DNA of 10,225 nt, from NCBI GenBank assembly GCA_046047315.1, contig JBJOID010000091.1:1-10225 (forward strand), in the 5' to 3' direction. The translations under genes and the position numbers were made by a program. The DNA comes from WGMK01 sp046047315 (GTDB lineage: Bacteria; Hydrogenedentota; Hydrogenedentia; Hydrogenedentales; JAEUWI01). The notes beneath the pieces were generated by a model. That model saw only the letters and a list, made by a program, of their open reading frames with translations, had not been told where the DNA came from and ran no database searches. The first letter of the stretch is position 1. Each line of letters opens with the position of its first letter. Below, one piece after another: positions 1-6,597 of the stretch.

Positions 1-307
1 GCAAGGTGTACCCGGCGGCCGTGGCTTCCTCAGCCATCTTCTCGGGGCTGTCGTCGGGATAGTTGTCCACGTCGTTCGACATGATGGCGACCATCCCCGC
101 GCCGCGCGAGATGTAGTCGCGGCCCAGCCGGGCCAGTTCCTCGCGCACATGCTTCACGAAGGGGCAATGGTTGCAGATGAACATCACCAGCAGCGCATCG
201 CGCCCCGCGAAACTGGCGAGTGAATAGGCCTGTCCATCGGTGGCGGGCAGATGAAAGTCCGGCGCGGGTGTGCCCAGCGGCAGCATGGTGGAGGGCGTGC
301 GTGCCAT
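1..307 (-). CDS. Thioredoxin-fold / AhpC-TSA family protein (N-terminal part)
   Basis: The first 102 residues of a protein whose C-terminus lies off the left edge. The N-terminal part reads as a peroxiredoxin/thioredoxin-like domain: GTPAPDFHLPATDG at about 12-25, then a hydrophobic strand leading into ICNHCPFVKHV (cysteines 45 and 48), then a strand MVAIMSND. The CNHCPFVKH signature is typical of a cytosolic 'thioredoxin family protein' group (usually about 180-200 aa, by general knowledge), which probably carries out thiol-disulphide exchange or peroxide reduction; the substrate is unknown. There is no signal peptide, so a cytoplasmic place is likely. The ATG at 307 is preceded by AGGAG about 10 bases upstream. 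It starts 17 bp after the stop of the glycosyltransferase gene, with the Shine-Dalgarno almost touching that stop, so the two are probably co-transcribed. Partial; exact subfamily unresolved. Confidence 0.85.
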   Translation of the reverse strand, partial: MARTPSTMLPLGTPAPDFHLPATDGQAYSLASFAGRDALLVMFICNHCPFVKHVREELARLGRDYISRGAGMVAIMSNDVDNYPDDSPEKMAEEATAAGYTL

Positions 308-324
308 CGTGGAGATTCTCCTCG

Positions 325-2244
325 CTATCGTTGTACTTGCAGCATCCAGACCAGCAGGCCCACCAGCCCGTCGCGCTGTTGGGTCACCTCGAAATCGATG
401 CTGTGGCGGCCGGGCGCGGGCGGCGTCTCGAAGGGCAGAATGATGTCGGCTTGCGCCCAGGCTTTCGGGAAGTAGCCCGTCGCAATCTCCTTGCCGTCAA
501 ACCGTATCGTCAGGCGATTGTCCGCCACGGGCGAGGAGAGCTTCAGCAGGATGCTGGTGACGCCTTCCGGCAGATCAACCCGGATGCCGCCGGTCTTGTT
601 GTAGCGCAGGTCCGTGTAGGTGGCCTGTTGCGCGTCGGCAAAGTAGTCGCGCCCCCACAGTCCGCGCAGGTGCTTGCGCGCGGCCAGCGTGCCGAACACA
701 ATCCGCCCGTCCTCCGGCGGCGCGAGATCGGCGGGTTGGTCGAGCAGAAAGACTGCGAAGTTGTCTCCCCGGTAACAACGGTAGGACTCATACAGGCTGT
801 CGCGAATGTGACGGTAAAGCGGGTAATAGGCGTCGTCCAGCTTGTCGCCGTCGGGCACCACCACCACGCTGGCGCCAAGCTGCCGGGCGCGCGCTATCGT
901 CTCCGCGTTGAACTCTATCGACCCCTTGGCCTCCATCCAGCAGGTCCAGCCGGTGCGGTCGGCAAAGTACAACGTGGCGGGATTCGGGCTGGCGCTGAGC
1001 ACCAGGGCGTCCTCCGGGGTGTTCTCGCGAATCCACTCGCCCGCCGCGAAGTAGTTCTGCCCCGGCGCATGTTGATACATGGGCAGGGCCAGGGTGACCG
1101 AGGTGTAGCCCGCCCAGAGCACCACCGCCGCCACAACCACCTTGGCAGGTCCGCGCCAGGCCCATCGCGCCAGCCCGGCCCCCGCGAGGAAGGCCGCGGG
1201 CGGAGCAAGCACTATCTGGTAGTAGTCGTTGATCTGGTTGCCCCCGGCGGCCAGTGCGAAGTAGGCGAGCACCCCAAGCGCCCACGCATGTGGAAACGAA
1301 GCCCTGAGGCTGGTGGGCAGCAGCAGGCCCGGCAGCGCCAGCAGCAGCAGGGGCCAGCCCACGGCCATGGTCCAGATGGAACGCGCCATGTCCTGATAGA
1401 AGGCCGCCGTGAATAGCACCGCGCGGTTGGTTAGTCCGGGCGCGTAGAACAACAACTGCGACACGTCTGGCAAAACCCGGAAGGTGTACAGATTGAATGC
1501 CACGAAGAAGAGTAGTGTCACGCCGCCGAAGAGGTAGAAGCGCCATTCAAGGACGAAGCGCCAGCCATGTCGCAACAGCACGAGATAAAGCATCGGCAGC
1601 GCGATGAGGGCCATGGTGGGCTTGCCCAGCAGCGTGAGCACGCAGGCCGCCAGCGCCAGCGCAAAGTCGCGCCAGCCGCGTGTCTCCAGCCAGCGGTCGA
1701 ACCAATACAGCGTCATGAAGGACACCGCCAGTGCGAAGGCTTCGGGCATGTGCACGCGCCCGAAGAAGAGATACATGGGCGAGACGCTGAGCAGGAAAGC
1801 ACCGATGCCCGCGGCAGCCAACCCGGCGAAGCGCTCCAACAGGAGGAAAAAGAAGACGACGCCCGCGAGGGAAAAAAAGATGGGAACGACCCGGTCCACC
1901 CAAGGGGCGGTCCCTAGAACCTTGTACAGCAGGGCCGTCAACCAGGGTGTCACCTGAAGTTCCGTACCCCCAACGATCCCCTCGGTTTCCAGCGGTTCGT
2001 CCACGGTGTTGCGCCAATACACCCGGGGATGCAGCAGGTTCATGTCGCGCTCGGCATAGGAATGCGCAATCATCAGTGTCTGGGTCTGCCGCCAGCAATG
2101 GTAATCCGCAGGCGGGTAATTCACCCGGTAGATGCGCAGCGTGAGGCCGACGGCCAGGATAAGTCCAATCAGCACAATACGTTGCCAGATTCTGGCGCCA
2201 TCCGTGGCGCCAAGCTTGGGAAGGGTTGGGGGGGCGTCGACCAT
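325..2244 (-). CDS. GT39/ArnT-like integral membrane glycosyltransferase
   Basis: A 639-aa polytopic membrane protein. It has a short cytoplasmic N-terminus, TM1 at about 23-36, then a first outer loop with D47 and YHCWRQTQT. This resembles the acidic-residue loop followed by WRQ seen in many PMT_2/GT39 (ArnT-like) enzymes that move sugars from a polyprenyl phosphate carrier. A second family-like loop (GGTELQVTPWL, about 92-102) and GRVHMPEA (about 162-169) follow. Many hydrophobic segments run to about residue 390, then a soluble, beta-rich C-terminal domain of about 230 residues, presumably outside the cytoplasm. Donor and acceptor cannot be read from sequence. An in-frame GTG at 2256 extends the frame by four codons, but AGGAG lies between it and the ATG at 2244 (4-base spacer), so ATG is preferred. 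It is followed by the thioredoxin-like gene after 17 bp. Confidence 0.87.
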   Translation of the reverse strand: MVDAPPTLPKLGATDGARIWQRIVLIGLILAVGLTLRIYRVNYPPADYHCWRQTQTLMIAHSYAERDMNLLHPRVYWRNTVDEPLETEGIVGGTELQVTPWLTALLYKVLGTAPWVDRVVPIFFSLAGVVFFFLLLERFAGLAAAGIGAFLLSVSPMYLFFGRVHMPEAFALAVSFMTLYWFDRWLETRGWRDFALALAACVLTLLGKPTMALIALPMLYLVLLRHGWRFVLEWRFYLFGGVTLLFFVAFNLYTFRVLPDVSQLLFYAPGLTNRAVLFTAAFYQDMARSIWTMAVGWPLLLLALPGLLLPTSLRASFPHAWALGVLAYFALAAGGNQINDYYQIVLAPPAAFLAGAGLARWAWRGPAKVVVAAVVLWAGYTSVTLALPMYQHAPGQNYFAAGEWIRENTPEDALVLSASPNPATLYFADRTGWTCWMEAKGSIEFNAETIARARQLGASVVVVPDGDKLDDAYYPLYRHIRDSLYESYRCYRGDNFAVFLLDQPADLAPPEDGRIVFGTLAARKHLRGLWGRDYFADAQQATYTDLRYNKTGGIRVDLPEGVTSILLKLSSPVADNRLTIRFDGKEIATGYFPKAWAQADIILPFETPPAPGRHSIDFEVTQQRDGLVGLLVWMLQVQR

Positions 2245-2277
2245 GCGGCTCCTCACAATGGAATTGCAAAAAAGGAT

Positions 2278-2306
2278 TTAATATTCCAAGGCAGCGAGTA
2301 TCGCAA
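2278..2306 (-). promoter_or_regulatory. Candidate sigma70 promoter for the glycosyltransferase gene
   Basis: On the minus strand TTGCGA (2306-2301, 4/6 to TTGACA) is followed after exactly 17 bases by TATTAA (2283-2278, 4/6 to TATAAT). It lies in a locally AT-rich patch, about 34 bases before the ATG at 2244, a sensible leader length. Promoter rules for this lineage are not known to me, so this is only a pattern match. Confidence 0.4.
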
Positions 2307-2378
2307 TCCCCCTCCCGCCGGGGCAAGCCCCCCGAGTAATTCGGAGCTGTAGTGTGTTTTTCCTCCCCCGTCCGCCTG

Positions 2379-2387
2379 TGCTATGCT
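2379..2387 (+). promoter_or_regulatory. Candidate extended -10 for the plus-strand lipoprotein gene
   Basis: TGCTATGCT (TG at 2379-2380, hexamer TATGCT at 2382-2387) reads as an extended -10 element. The bases about 17 upstream (TTTCCT) are a poor -35, as would be tolerated with an extended -10. It would give a leader of about 80 bases before the ATG at 2473. Weak evidence. Confidence 0.28.
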
Positions 2388-2472
2388 CTCGCCTCGGGTG
2401 TTTCACGCACCCAGCCTGTGCGGCGGACCTTCCGTCCACCGCGAAACATCATGCTTTGAAGAGGTACGGATT

Positions 2473-3114
2473 ATGATGTTGCGTCGCTGCCTGATGATTT
2501 CCGCCATTGCCCTCGCCGGTTGCGGCGATCTTTTGTCGCCGCCCGCCAAGACCAATGCCGCCGCTCCGGCGACCGCCGCCGCGCCCGCCGCGACACCGGC
2601 TCCGGCCGCTGAAGCGCCCGCTCCCAAGCCTGAAGAGCCCAAGCCCGCAGAGAAGCCCGCCGAGCCGAAGGAACAACAGTTCTGCCAGAATGGCCGCTTC
2701 GAGGATTGGGAAGGCGACGTGCCGGCGGGCTGGGTGGCGGAAGCCGATCAGATTGCGAAGTCAAGCGATGTGACCTCGGGCCAGAACTCAGTTGAGCTGA
2801 AGTCCACCGGAGAATACGTGGTGTTGGAACAGCCCATCACGAACCTGCCCAAGGGTCAGCAGTTTCGCGTGAGCGCGAAGATTAAGGCGGACAGCTCGAA
2901 CGATGCCGTGCTCAAGGCCGTCTACATGATGAACGACGAATGGATGTCGCAGAGCGCCATCTACGAAGGGGACGACATTTGGAAGGTCGTGGCCTTCGAG
3001 ATGACCATCCCGGCGGAAGCCAGCGCCAACACCTTCCGCGTGCAGATTCTGCGCCGCCCGGAAGCCAAGGGTGCCCTCGTGGTGGACGACGTTTCCGTGG
3101 CGATTCGCAACTAA
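2473..3114 (+). CDS. Lipoprotein with Ala/Pro/Glu/Lys stalk and CBM-like beta-sandwich domain
   Basis: A 213-aa protein. The signal peptide MMLRRCLMISAIALAGC ends in a lipobox LAGC (lipidated C17). Residues about 23-67 are a low-complexity stalk of A, P, E and K repeats. Residues about 70-213 form a compact, all-beta-looking domain opening with NGRFEDWEGDVPAGW and closing with VVDDVSVAIRN. This opening ('N-G-x-F-E-x-W..P.gW') and ending ('DDVs') are typical of CBM4/9-like and related galactose-binding-fold domains, which often bind glycans; no ligand can be assigned. It is probably anchored in a membrane with the domain held away from it. ATG 2473 (directly followed by a second ATG) has GAAGAGG 8 bases upstream. 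In-frame codons upstream to 2383 lack a good ribosome site and would bury the signal peptide. It is the only plus-strand gene and stands alone. Confidence 0.85.
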   Translation: MMLRRCLMISAIALAGCGDLLSPPAKTNAAAPATAAAPAATPAPAAEAPAPKPEEPKPAEKPAEPKEQQFCQNGRFEDWEGDVPAGWVAEADQIAKSSDVTSGQNSVELKSTGEYVVLEQPITNLPKGQQFRVSAKIKADSSNDAVLKAVYMMNDEWMSQSAIYEGDDIWKVVAFEMTIPAEASANTFRVQILRRPEAKGALVVDDVSVAIRN

Positions 3115-3135
3115 CGCGGTCGTTGTAGCAATTAG

Positions 3136-3173
3136 AAATCCCGGGTGGAAGCCGCAGCTTCCACCCGGGATTT
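3136..3173. terminator. Perfect 17-bp inverted repeat, likely bidirectional terminator
   Basis: Left arm 3136-3152 and right arm 3157-3173 are perfect reverse complements around a CGCA loop, with AAA at the outer left and TTT at the outer right. It sits 21 bp after the stop of the plus-strand lipoprotein gene and 19 bp after the stop of the convergent minus-strand gene, so it can serve both. The T-tract is only three bases on either side, so termination rests on stem strength. A repeat element is the alternative. Confidence 0.7.
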
Positions 3174-3192
3174 GCCTTGTAGACGGTCTGGC

Positions 3193-4077
3193 TTATTCGC
3201 GGTTCGACTTCGCGTCGGCGCCGCTTTCAAGCGCCGCGAGATAGGCTTCCACACGCGCCAGCCAGTTGCTTTCCAATCGCAGGACGGCATTGCTGCGGGG
3301 ACTGGTGGACGGCCGCACGGAGAAGTCCGCGCGCACCGCGGAGGTGAGCGGGCGATAGCTGATTCCCTCATCTTCCTGCTTGGACTTTTCGGCGTTGTCG
3401 AGGCGGCGAATGCCCGCCTTGCTGCCACGCGTGGAAGCCGGAGCATCGGCCTTGCCCTCTATGATATCGGCGGGATCCACGCCGTATTCATAGAGGTAGA
3501 CCGGGCCGCTGTTCCCCGTGCTCACGCCCGCGACGGTCAAGTCGAGTCCGGCGCGGTAGTCGAGCATCGCATCAAGCCAGTCAAAGGCGATGCCGTTGGC
3601 GTAGTCGTAGGCGCCGAAGACACGCCCCTCCGAGAAGCCGTCGTTGTAGCCGTCGGTGAAGCCGCCATCCAGGTACTCCAAGTGCTCGTCGCCCTCGAGG
3701 AAGCTGGCATACGCGGGCTGGTGGCCGATGTCGTAGCCTTCGCTGAAGCCAATGGTGAAGGCGTAGTCGTAGGCCACGAAGTAGCCGTCGTTGTAGGCAT
3801 ACCACACGCCATCCCAATAGCCCGCGTCGTAGGGCGGATCCTCGTAGAAGGGAATCTCGCTGCCCGAGTAATAGATGGGGCCCGCGTCCACGGTGTCGTA
3901 GCTGTCGTCGAAGCCCTGCCAGTACTCCTCGTCCACGGCGAAGCCCGCGACAAAGCCAAGGTCATATTCCGCCTGCGGATCCAGCACCCCCGTGGGGCAG
4001 CCCGCAAGGGCCAGCGGCAGCATCGCCACACCCGCCAAGCGGGCGAACTTCTTAATCGTCAGCGGTATCTGGTTCAT
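3193..4077 (-). CDS. Acidic Tyr/Gly-rich lipoprotein with G-x3 repeats, unknown function
   Basis: A 294-aa protein that I do not recognise as a named family. The signal peptide ends in a lipobox LAGC with lipidated C27. Residues 28-151 contain no lysine or arginine but about 27 Asp/Glu and 17 Tyr. They carry Gly-x3-Gly periodicity: G41/G45, G86/G90, G110/G114/G118, and a run of five at G139, G143, G147, G151 and G155. Aromatic residues mostly follow each glycine (GFTDGYNDGFSEG). The pattern recalls the GX3 motif of Yae1/Lto1-type proteins, where it forms helices, but no homology is claimed. From about 205 on the protein is basic and hydrophilic, with a possible helix near 263-284. Start ATG 4077 has GAGAG upstream; a longer frame to 4128 would bury the signal peptide. 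It follows the FecR/DUF6600 gene by 40 bp, so an operon is likely. Confidence 0.8.
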   Translation of the reverse strand: MNQIPLTIKKFARLAGVAMLPLALAGCPTGVLDPQAEYDLGFVAGFAVDEEYWQGFDDSYDTVDAGPIYYSGSEIPFYEDPPYDAGYWDGVWYAYNDGYFVAYDYAFTIGFSEGYDIGHQPAYASFLEGDEHLEYLDGGFTDGYNDGFSEGRVFGAYDYANGIAFDWLDAMLDYRAGLDLTVAGVSTGNSGPVYLYEYGVDPADIIEGKADAPASTRGSKAGIRRLDNAEKSKQEDEGISYRPLTSAVRADFSVRPSTSPRSNAVLRLESNWLARVEAYLAALESGADAKSNRE

Positions 4078-4117
4078 CGTTCGATACTCTCTTCGATGTT
4101 TTCGTTGCGGTTGCAGG

Positions 4118-6409
4118 TTAGCGGCCACGACCGGGAGCTTCGCCCCGGTTGAAGCCTTGCGGACGCACGCTCACCCCCCCGACCTGACGGCCGACGGATT
4201 GCGGCGCATTCAACTGCACGGTGGGCCGGGGCGCGGGGGCCGACCGGCCAATCGACGATTCCTGTCGCGGCTGCACGGGTTGCACGCGCACCGGTTCGCG
4301 GCGCGGCGCAGATTCGAAGCGAGGCGCGCTGTAACGGGGCGCGCTCTCCATGCGAGGCGTGCTGCGCGGCGAGTAGGTCGGCGCGGGGGCGCTCATGCGT
4401 GGCGCAACGCGGCTTTCCACCGGGACGCTTTGCCGCACAACCGTGTTGCCCGAGCGCGGCGCGGTATAGCGCACCGAAGGCGGCGCCGAGCGCTCAACAC
4501 GCGGAGCGACGGTCGTCTCGGGTGCGCGGCTGCGCACGCTCTCTCGGGGTGCCGTCACATTCTGGCGTATCACGGGCGCGGGCGTACTCTCTCCGCCACG
4601 CTGGACGGTGCCACCACGCTGGTAAGCGGTCTCCGGCACCGCCGTGCGCTCCACCTGGCGGCCGCCCCGCTCCACGTTCGGCGCGGTGCGCACGGAAGTT
4701 CCGCGCTGCTGCGTCTCGCTTCGGGGGACACGGGTCTCGCCACGGGATATTGAAGCGCCTTCTCCACGCACGGTCGTGCGCTCTACGGTTGCACGACCCG
4801 CACTTTCGGAGTCGAGCGGCGCAGCTGTGCGCACGCCCTCTTCCCCGCGCTGCACCCGGTTCAAGGGGCGCACATCGGTGCGGGCCGCCGCGCCGTTGTT
4901 GATGGTTGTCGTCTCGCCGCCCCGGACAGAGCCGCGAGCCGCGTCATGCGTGTCGATGCGGGTGAAGGCCGAAGGGCCGCGATCCTGCACGCGCACCGAG
5001 CGCACGTCGGCCCCGCGCTCCCGCTCGGTGTAACCCGTGCGGGTGCGGTCGCCCTGCTGCGCGCGGGACACGGCGGAGAACTCAGAGCGGCCCAGGCGCT
5101 GCTCGAGGTACTGCGCGCGTTCCACGGCGCTGCGGCCCCCCGCCTCGATGCTGTCCACCCCGCGAATCGAACGCGAGGGACTGTAATCCCGCACCGTGAA
5201 GCGATCATTCGGGAAGGGATTCACGGCCGGGCGGCGGTCACGGCTGTCGATGTTCCAGATGTTGATGTTCACCACCGTGTCGGGGCCATGGTGGTGGCCA
5301 TAGTAGGGGTTGCTGTACCACGGGCTCACATAGCGTGGACCATGATACAGGTGGTTGTAGCCAACCCACGACGTGCTGCTCACCGAGAAGCGCACCCCGC
5401 CGATGTTGAAGTACGCAGAATCCGTCACCAGGACCGGGCGGTTGTAGTAGTCGCAGGGGGCCCAGGCGAAGTAATCGCCATAGCGCACCGTCACGGCCCA
5501 GGCCGGACGCCACACCGGGTCGTACGACCAGCACCAGCCATAATTATTCACATAGCTCCAACGGCCGTAGTGGCTCGTCACGTAGCAGAAGGGCGTCGTG
5601 CCGACCCACACGTGGCCGTAAGCGGGCACGTAGTTCCAATATCCCGTGCGGTAGGGCACATACTCCGTCACGATGGTCGGGCGCCAATAGGGCCGCTGAT
5701 CTACGTAGACCCACTCGCCATAGTGGCGCAGGTCCGACACGCCCAGCGTGGCGGGGGCTACGGTCACCTCGGCCGGCACGCCGCCGGTGGCGATATACTC
5801 CGAGCGCTCGCGGCTCCATTGGTCGAAGCTGTCCTCGACATTGCGGTCGAAAGGCACCGGGGAAGACGGCAGCAGGCCCGGGTCGATGTAGACACGGTTA
5901 CCCGTGGCGATATTGACGGCGCCGCCCTGAGGCGTGCGCACCCCCGCCTGACCCCAGCGCACCGTCACCGTGGTGTTGCCTGCCGGAAGCACGTCGATAC
6001 GCACCGAACTGTCCGGCTGGATATCCACGGTGCCCGCGGGCGTCTCGACTACAAGTCCACCGCCGCTGCGGCTGACCCGCTGCACGTAGTAGGAGCCCGC
6101 CCAGGCGCGCAGCGCGATGCTCGGGCTCACCGCCACCAGCTCGATCTTGCTAGTGTCGGCAAGGCGGAGGAAATTGCCCTGCGGCAACTCCACTTCGCCC
6201 ACGCCCGTCTCATCGATCCACAGCGTATCGCCGGGCAGCACGATGGTGTTCGTCGTGGCGTGCGTCCATTCGTTGGCACCCGCGCCACGCACCAACAGCC
6301 CGCCCGCATCGTGGCTTACCCGGCCATGCAACGGGTTGTCCGCGAAGACCGGCGTGGCGATTACGGCAACCAGCGCCGTCAGCAAGCATCGCAGTTTGAT
6401 TCTGTTCAT
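4118..6409 (-). CDS. Secreted FecR-domain / DUF6600 protein with Arg-rich low-complexity tail
   Basis: A 763-aa exported protein. It has a signal peptide at 1-23 (cleavage after VFA). A FecR-like beta domain spans about 30-175, including LRLADTSKIEL, VVETPAGTVDIQPDSSVRI and VRTPQGG. A DUF6600-like Tyr/Trp-rich region at about 229-370 has repeats built on YG-x-W-x-YV (at 230, 281) and related GYWNYVPAYGHVW. FecR domains are known in sigma-regulator systems but also occur in purely periplasmic or surface proteins; no TM anchor or anti-sigma helix is seen here, so a structural role is more likely. Residues 401-763 are disordered-looking, rich in R, S, T, P, G and E, with about 63 arginines. No lysine occurs after K88. 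ATG 6409 is preceded by AAGGAG with an 8-base spacer; the open frame further upstream (to 6721) overlaps the pseudopilin gene and is not used. Confidence 0.87.
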   Translation of the reverse strand: MNRIKLRCLLTALVAVIATPVFADNPLHGRVSHDAGGLLVRGAGANEWTHATTNTIVLPGDTLWIDETGVGEVELPQGNFLRLADTSKIELVAVSPSIALRAWAGSYYVQRVSRSGGGLVVETPAGTVDIQPDSSVRIDVLPAGNTTVTVRWGQAGVRTPQGGAVNIATGNRVYIDPGLLPSSPVPFDRNVEDSFDQWSRERSEYIATGGVPAEVTVAPATLGVSDLRHYGEWVYVDQRPYWRPTIVTEYVPYRTGYWNYVPAYGHVWVGTTPFCYVTSHYGRWSYVNNYGWCWSYDPVWRPAWAVTVRYGDYFAWAPCDYYNRPVLVTDSAYFNIGGVRFSVSSTSWVGYNHLYHGPRYVSPWYSNPYYGHHHGPDTVVNINIWNIDSRDRRPAVNPFPNDRFTVRDYSPSRSIRGVDSIEAGGRSAVERAQYLEQRLGRSEFSAVSRAQQGDRTRTGYTERERGADVRSVRVQDRGPSAFTRIDTHDAARGSVRGGETTTINNGAAARTDVRPLNRVQRGEEGVRTAAPLDSESAGRATVERTTVRGEGASISRGETRVPRSETQQRGTSVRTAPNVERGGRQVERTAVPETAYQRGGTVQRGGESTPAPVIRQNVTAPRESVRSRAPETTVAPRVERSAPPSVRYTAPRSGNTVVRQSVPVESRVAPRMSAPAPTYSPRSTPRMESAPRYSAPRFESAPRREPVRVQPVQPRQESSIGRSAPAPRPTVQLNAPQSVGRQVGGVSVRPQGFNRGEAPGRGR

Positions 6410-6426
6410 TGTTTGCACTCCTTGCC

Positions 6427-6464
6427 GGTTCAAACCTGAACCCCGCCGGGCTGCCTCGCCCGGC
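6427..6464 (-). promoter_or_regulatory. Structured leader of the FecR/DUF6600 gene
   Basis: Two adjacent inverted repeats lie just upstream of the ribosome site. GCCGGGC/GCCCGGC (6445-6451 with 6458-6464) has a 6-base loop, and GGTTCA/TGAACC (6427-6432 with 6437-6442) has a 4-base loop. On the minus-strand RNA the second hairpin ends only a few bases before AAGGAG, so folding could affect translation. A TATACA box near 6521 could be a -10, but no good -35 is seen. I recognise no known riboswitch. Confidence 0.35.
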
Positions 6465-6538
6465 CTTAGCTCTGCCCATATGGACGAGCTTTCACCTGAA
6501 TCATTCACCCCCGCATCGAATGTATACCGGCATCCCGC

Positions 6539-6574
6539 AAAAAAATAACGCCCTCTCCCCACAGGGAGAGGGCG
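6539..6574 (-). terminator. Rho-independent terminator of the pseudopilin gene
   Basis: An 11-bp perfect stem, CGCCCTCTCCC with GGGAGAGGGCG (6549-6559 and 6564-6574), has a 4-base loop. On the minus strand the stem is followed by TTA and then seven T (6545-6539). It lies 23 bp after the pseudopilin stop codon. This is a classic intrinsic terminator and separates that gene from the FecR/DUF6600 unit. Confidence 0.87.
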
Positions 6575-6597
6575 AAAAAGCGAATTGTGCTGGAAAC

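Noticed and set aside
220..1416. Open frame of 398 codons on the plus strand opposite the glycosyltransferase
   Set aside because: It covers the end of two good minus-strand genes and has a random-looking Arg/Gly/Val composition.
3145..4152. Open frame of 335 codons on the plus strand opposite the acidic lipoprotein
   Set aside because: It starts inside the terminator stem and is antisense to a gene with a clear lipobox and G-x3 repeats.
4118..6409. FecR protein as part of a TonB-linked sigma/anti-sigma system
   Set aside because: No sigma factor, no TonB receptor and no transmembrane anchor are seen near or in it; it has a cleavable signal peptide instead.
4946..6439. Long open frame of 497 codons on the plus strand opposite the FecR/DUF6600 gene
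   Set aside because: It is a mirror of a GC-rich, Arg-rich coding strand. The minus strand has a signal peptide, a good ribosome site and known domains, while this frame gives a His/Arg/Val-rich product with no recognisable motif.
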